DNA of 64,000 bases from contig JAREIK010000801.1 of NCBI GenBank assembly GCA_029783825.1, forward strand, positions 8,221,571 to 8,285,570. Direction: 5' to 3'. This stretch comes from Sapria himalayana. Taxonomy: Eukaryota; Streptophyta; Magnoliopsida; Malpighiales; Rafflesiaceae. Both the position numbers and the translations under genes were made by a program. This document shows, in pieces, positions 61,794 through 64,000 of this stretch; the stretch's first letter is position 1, and every line of letters begins with the position of its first letter. The notes below the pieces were generated by a model, which worked only from the letters and a program-made list of their open reading frames with translations, was not told the origin of the DNA and searched no databases.

Positions 61794-62115
61794 CTTGGAG
61801 GCATCTTATCTTGACAACTCCAAAGAAGCTAAAGGAACAATGAAAAAAAATAAGGCTAATATAAAAATCATGGAGGCATCAATTAAAGACAAAGCAATTA
61901 CTTTGGTGTTATAGAATGAAAATGATCAAGAAAAGCTTGAAGACAAAGTTATAGCTATGCATAATGTCATGAAATTGGTGTTACAAAATGAAATTGACCA
62001 TGGAAAGCTTGACAAGAAAGCCATGGATGTGCCCTATGCCATGAATTTAAGAATACATAATGAATTAGTTTATCAAGAGCCTAAATATAAAGCCATGGCT
62101 TTACTTAATGTCTGA
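61794..62115 (+). pseudogene. Unknown coding-like stretch with three 24-residue repeats
   Basis: One frame is open from 61,794 except for a single TAG at 61,911. Units at 61,903-61,974, 61,975-62,046 and 62,047-62,115 are 72, 72 and 69 bp. They read approximately LVL.NENDQEKLEDKVIAMH, LVLQNEIDHGKLDKKAMDVP and LRIHNELVYQEPKYKAMALL. The charged, Leu-spaced pattern suggests helix or coiled coil. Upstream of the repeats the frame continues with KEAKGTMKKNKANIKIMEAS. I do not recognise the family. It could be a gene fragment or transposon protein. Confidence 0.4.
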
Positions 62116-62277
62116 CTTTGGGGATCCAAGTAGAAAAGGGCAATAAAAAATTAAAAGGCAAATCCATTGCTATACTTAGTCCATCAACTTTGGGAATCTA
62201 GTAAGAAAAGGAAAAAGTTAGCATAAAAGAAGAAGGCATGATATTCACAAAAATTTCCACATCTCTTTTTTTTTGGA

Positions 62278-62322
62278 AAGTTTGTTTTATTAATAAAAAG
62301 AAGAAGAAGAAGACGAAGAAAT
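62278..62322. repeat. (AAG)n microsatellite after a T run
   Basis: aaaagaagaagaagaagacg within purine-rich DNA. Confidence 0.85.
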
Positions 62323-63384
62323 ACCATTTTTACAGTCTAGAACTACCCTTATCCCTTTTACACCCTTGAGTAAGATAAAATAAACAAGAGAAAATGCATT
62401 ATGCTTGAAGTGACTCTTTTTTTCCTTTCTCTAAATGCACCCCTTTACTTTGATTATGTGTTTATACTACTTTATGCTTTGACTACTTTGTCTTTTATCT
62501 CTCTTTTCCTTATACTTTTTAGCTGGCTCCCTTCACATCAGCATCCATAATCATGCCTTAATTGAAATTTTACCAGCCTTTTTGTTGTTTTAAACACATT
62601 CCTCCTATCCTAATTATGCTTTTGACCTGCACATCAAGCACACAAAACCAAGGACACAAGAGTATATCTACTTTCTGACCAGCATGTGCTTCTTCCTTGC
62701 AAGTTATTTGATCATCATCATATAGCATGTCATTCTACCTAGTATTGTACAGCCCCTGCACTTCAAGCAACCATAGCAGAATATGTATTGACTATAAAAC
62801 AAGCATATTCTGCTTGCAGTGAATCTTCTTGTGTTTGGCATATCATCCTAGATTTAGTGCATTTTTACCAAGCTTCCTTTGCCTTTGATTGTATCCAATA
62901 TTTATAAATCATGGCAACTTCAACACTCCTCTCCTCACGCCAAGCTCTCCTTCCATCGACGGCTAGCTAAAACCAACAAAACAAACTTCCCAGGCCATAG
63001 TATTACATAATCTAATTACCTTTTATAATGACTTGGAGCCAGGATGCTATTCCTTATCTGCAGACAGTTATAGCATGAAAAAACAAAGAGCACTTACAGC
63101 TTTGGGTTCTCTTGATCCTTGACTGTTTTCCTCCTGTTGTATAGGCACGAAATAGAAACAAAAGTCCAGAATTGAAATTGAATAATTACAAACCTTTGCA
63201 CCTTGTTAGGCTCCCCTCAGGACCGAGGAGGCTTGTTTTGCTGTTAATCCTTCACCTGGACTTATAACAGTAGTAAGTAGGCATTAGCAAAAAACTTAGG
63301 CCCTTTCTAGGGTAGAATTTTCTGCCCTATTTAGGGCAGATATTCATCTCAATATTTATATGTATATAGGTTCCTCCCCTTTTT
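62323..63384. other. Intergenic / probable 3' flank of the L1-type LINE
   Basis: No protein-like frame. A 20-bp perfect palindrome, tctgccctatttagggcaga with AT centre, lies at about 63,330-63,349, downstream of the LINE stop codon on the minus strand. Confidence 0.45.
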
Positions 63385-64000
63385 TTAATCTCTAGTTTCT
63401 TTTATTCTGATATATGGAAATTCAATTTTGTCCAGTTCTATCAAACCTTTAAACCTATCGGATACCCTATCCCCCTCAAATTCTTGTGCTCCTTTTTTCC
63501 TTCCTTCTACGGCTAATTTATCTGCCAGTGCATTAGCTTCTCTATATATATGTTTTATTTGTCCTATAAATTTCTATTAAGGTTTTTCAAATGTTAACGA
63601 TCTCTTCTTCGAATTGCCATAATTATGTCTTACTTTGTACTAGATGCACTAATATTTTCGAGTCCACTTGTGCCTGAATGTTTAGGTAGTTATTTTCTTT
63701 ACATATTTGCAAGCTCCTTTTCAGGGCCTTAATCTCCGCGTGTAGTGCAGAGAGGGTTGTGAATCTTAAAGTAAATGCTTTCAATACTTTGCCCTCTTCA
63801 TTTCTTATGAATCCTTCTCCTCATGCTTCTCCCATCTCTCTCTTGAAACTCCCATCCGTGTTTAGCACTAAGCCTCCCTGCAATGGTTTGTTCCAGCTAA
63901 CTATTTTAATAGCTGGTGTTTTCTTTGTTACGATTGCTAGGCTCCATGCTTTTCTTCTGTATTCATCTACTTCCATCGTTCTAACTTTTATTGGGCTGCA
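63385..64000 (-). mobile_element. L1-type LINE, RNase H C-terminal end, running off the right edge
   Basis: The minus strand reads IVSWNKPLQGGLVLNTDGSF (family W..P..G..KLNTDGS), GEGFIRNEEGKVLKAFTLRF, TLSALHAEIKALKRSLQIC (E and A of the AE motif), NIQAQVDSKILVHLVQ (family I..E.DSK..V..I), REANALADKLA (family R.AN..AD.LA), and ends IELDKIEFPYIRI near 63,390 (family L...D..G.PY.R). At least four in-frame stops and a frameshift make it dead. The reverse transcriptase should lie beyond the window. A free-standing RNase H-like pseudogene is a less likely alternative. Confidence 0.78.

Noticed and set aside
1..64000. CRISPR arrays, tRNA or rRNA genes, bacterial operons, viral insertions
   Set aside because: No regularly spaced identical repeats, no recognised tRNA or rRNA sequence, and all reverse-transcriptase sequence fits plant copia, gypsy, RTE or L1 families rather than pararetrovirus order.

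Overview
The window is nuclear DNA from a flowering plant with a large, AT-rich, transposon-filled genome. I cannot name the species. Two host genes are recognisable, both on the minus strand: NRPB6, the RPB6 subunit shared by the plant nuclear RNA polymerases, and a presenilin (PSN). Both are assembled here from exons too short or too scattered to be seen as single long ORFs. Almost everything else is transposable-element sequence in various states of decay. There are no bacterial-type operons, CRISPR arrays or recognisable tRNA/rRNA genes.

Layout. 1-1,000: an imperfect ~180-bp tandem repeat and an exon-like stretch of unknown identity on the plus strand. 1,404-20,342: NRPB6, six coding exons (35, 34, 170, 52, 68 and 70 nt) that join in frame to 142 residues. 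Intron 4 (~4.9 kb) holds a copia relic carrying a GC-rich hAT-type element with an exact 8-bp target duplication. Intron 1 (~13.3 kb) holds a degenerate RTE-type LINE, cut in two by a 4.8-kb PIF/Harbinger element whose ORF1 is itself interrupted by GC-rich hAT-type sequence. 20,500-24,100: microsatellites and a plus-strand copia relic. 24,176-29,072: a nearly complete but dead copia element on the minus strand with two LTRs. 29,100-43,000: gene-poor, AT-rich DNA with tandem repeats, a 352-bp near-perfect foldback element with a possible 9-bp target duplication, and hAT-like non-autonomous elements.

43,409-49,999: presenilin, two exons (343 and 833 nt, 391 residues) keeping both catalytic aspartates and the PAL motif. 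Its one intron (5.4 kb) is almost wholly a copia element in the opposite orientation, with the 5' LTR truncated next to the presenilin splice acceptor. 51,081-51,911: a non-autonomous relative of the Harbinger element seen in NRPB6 intron 1. 52,094-57,927: a degenerate Ty3/gypsy element, minus strand, in the order gag-PR-RT-RNase H-IN, whose LTRs contain a 21-bp minisatellite of differing copy number. 58,252-58,660: a decayed second copy of the presenilin start region and its upstream flank, so the 5' end of PSN was duplicated and later separated by transposon insertions. 63,385-64,000: the RNase H end of an L1-type LINE running off the right edge.

The two host genes are not functionally linked. 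One serves transcription in the nucleus and the other intramembrane proteolysis. What they share is architecture: small exons spread over kilobases by nested transposon insertion.
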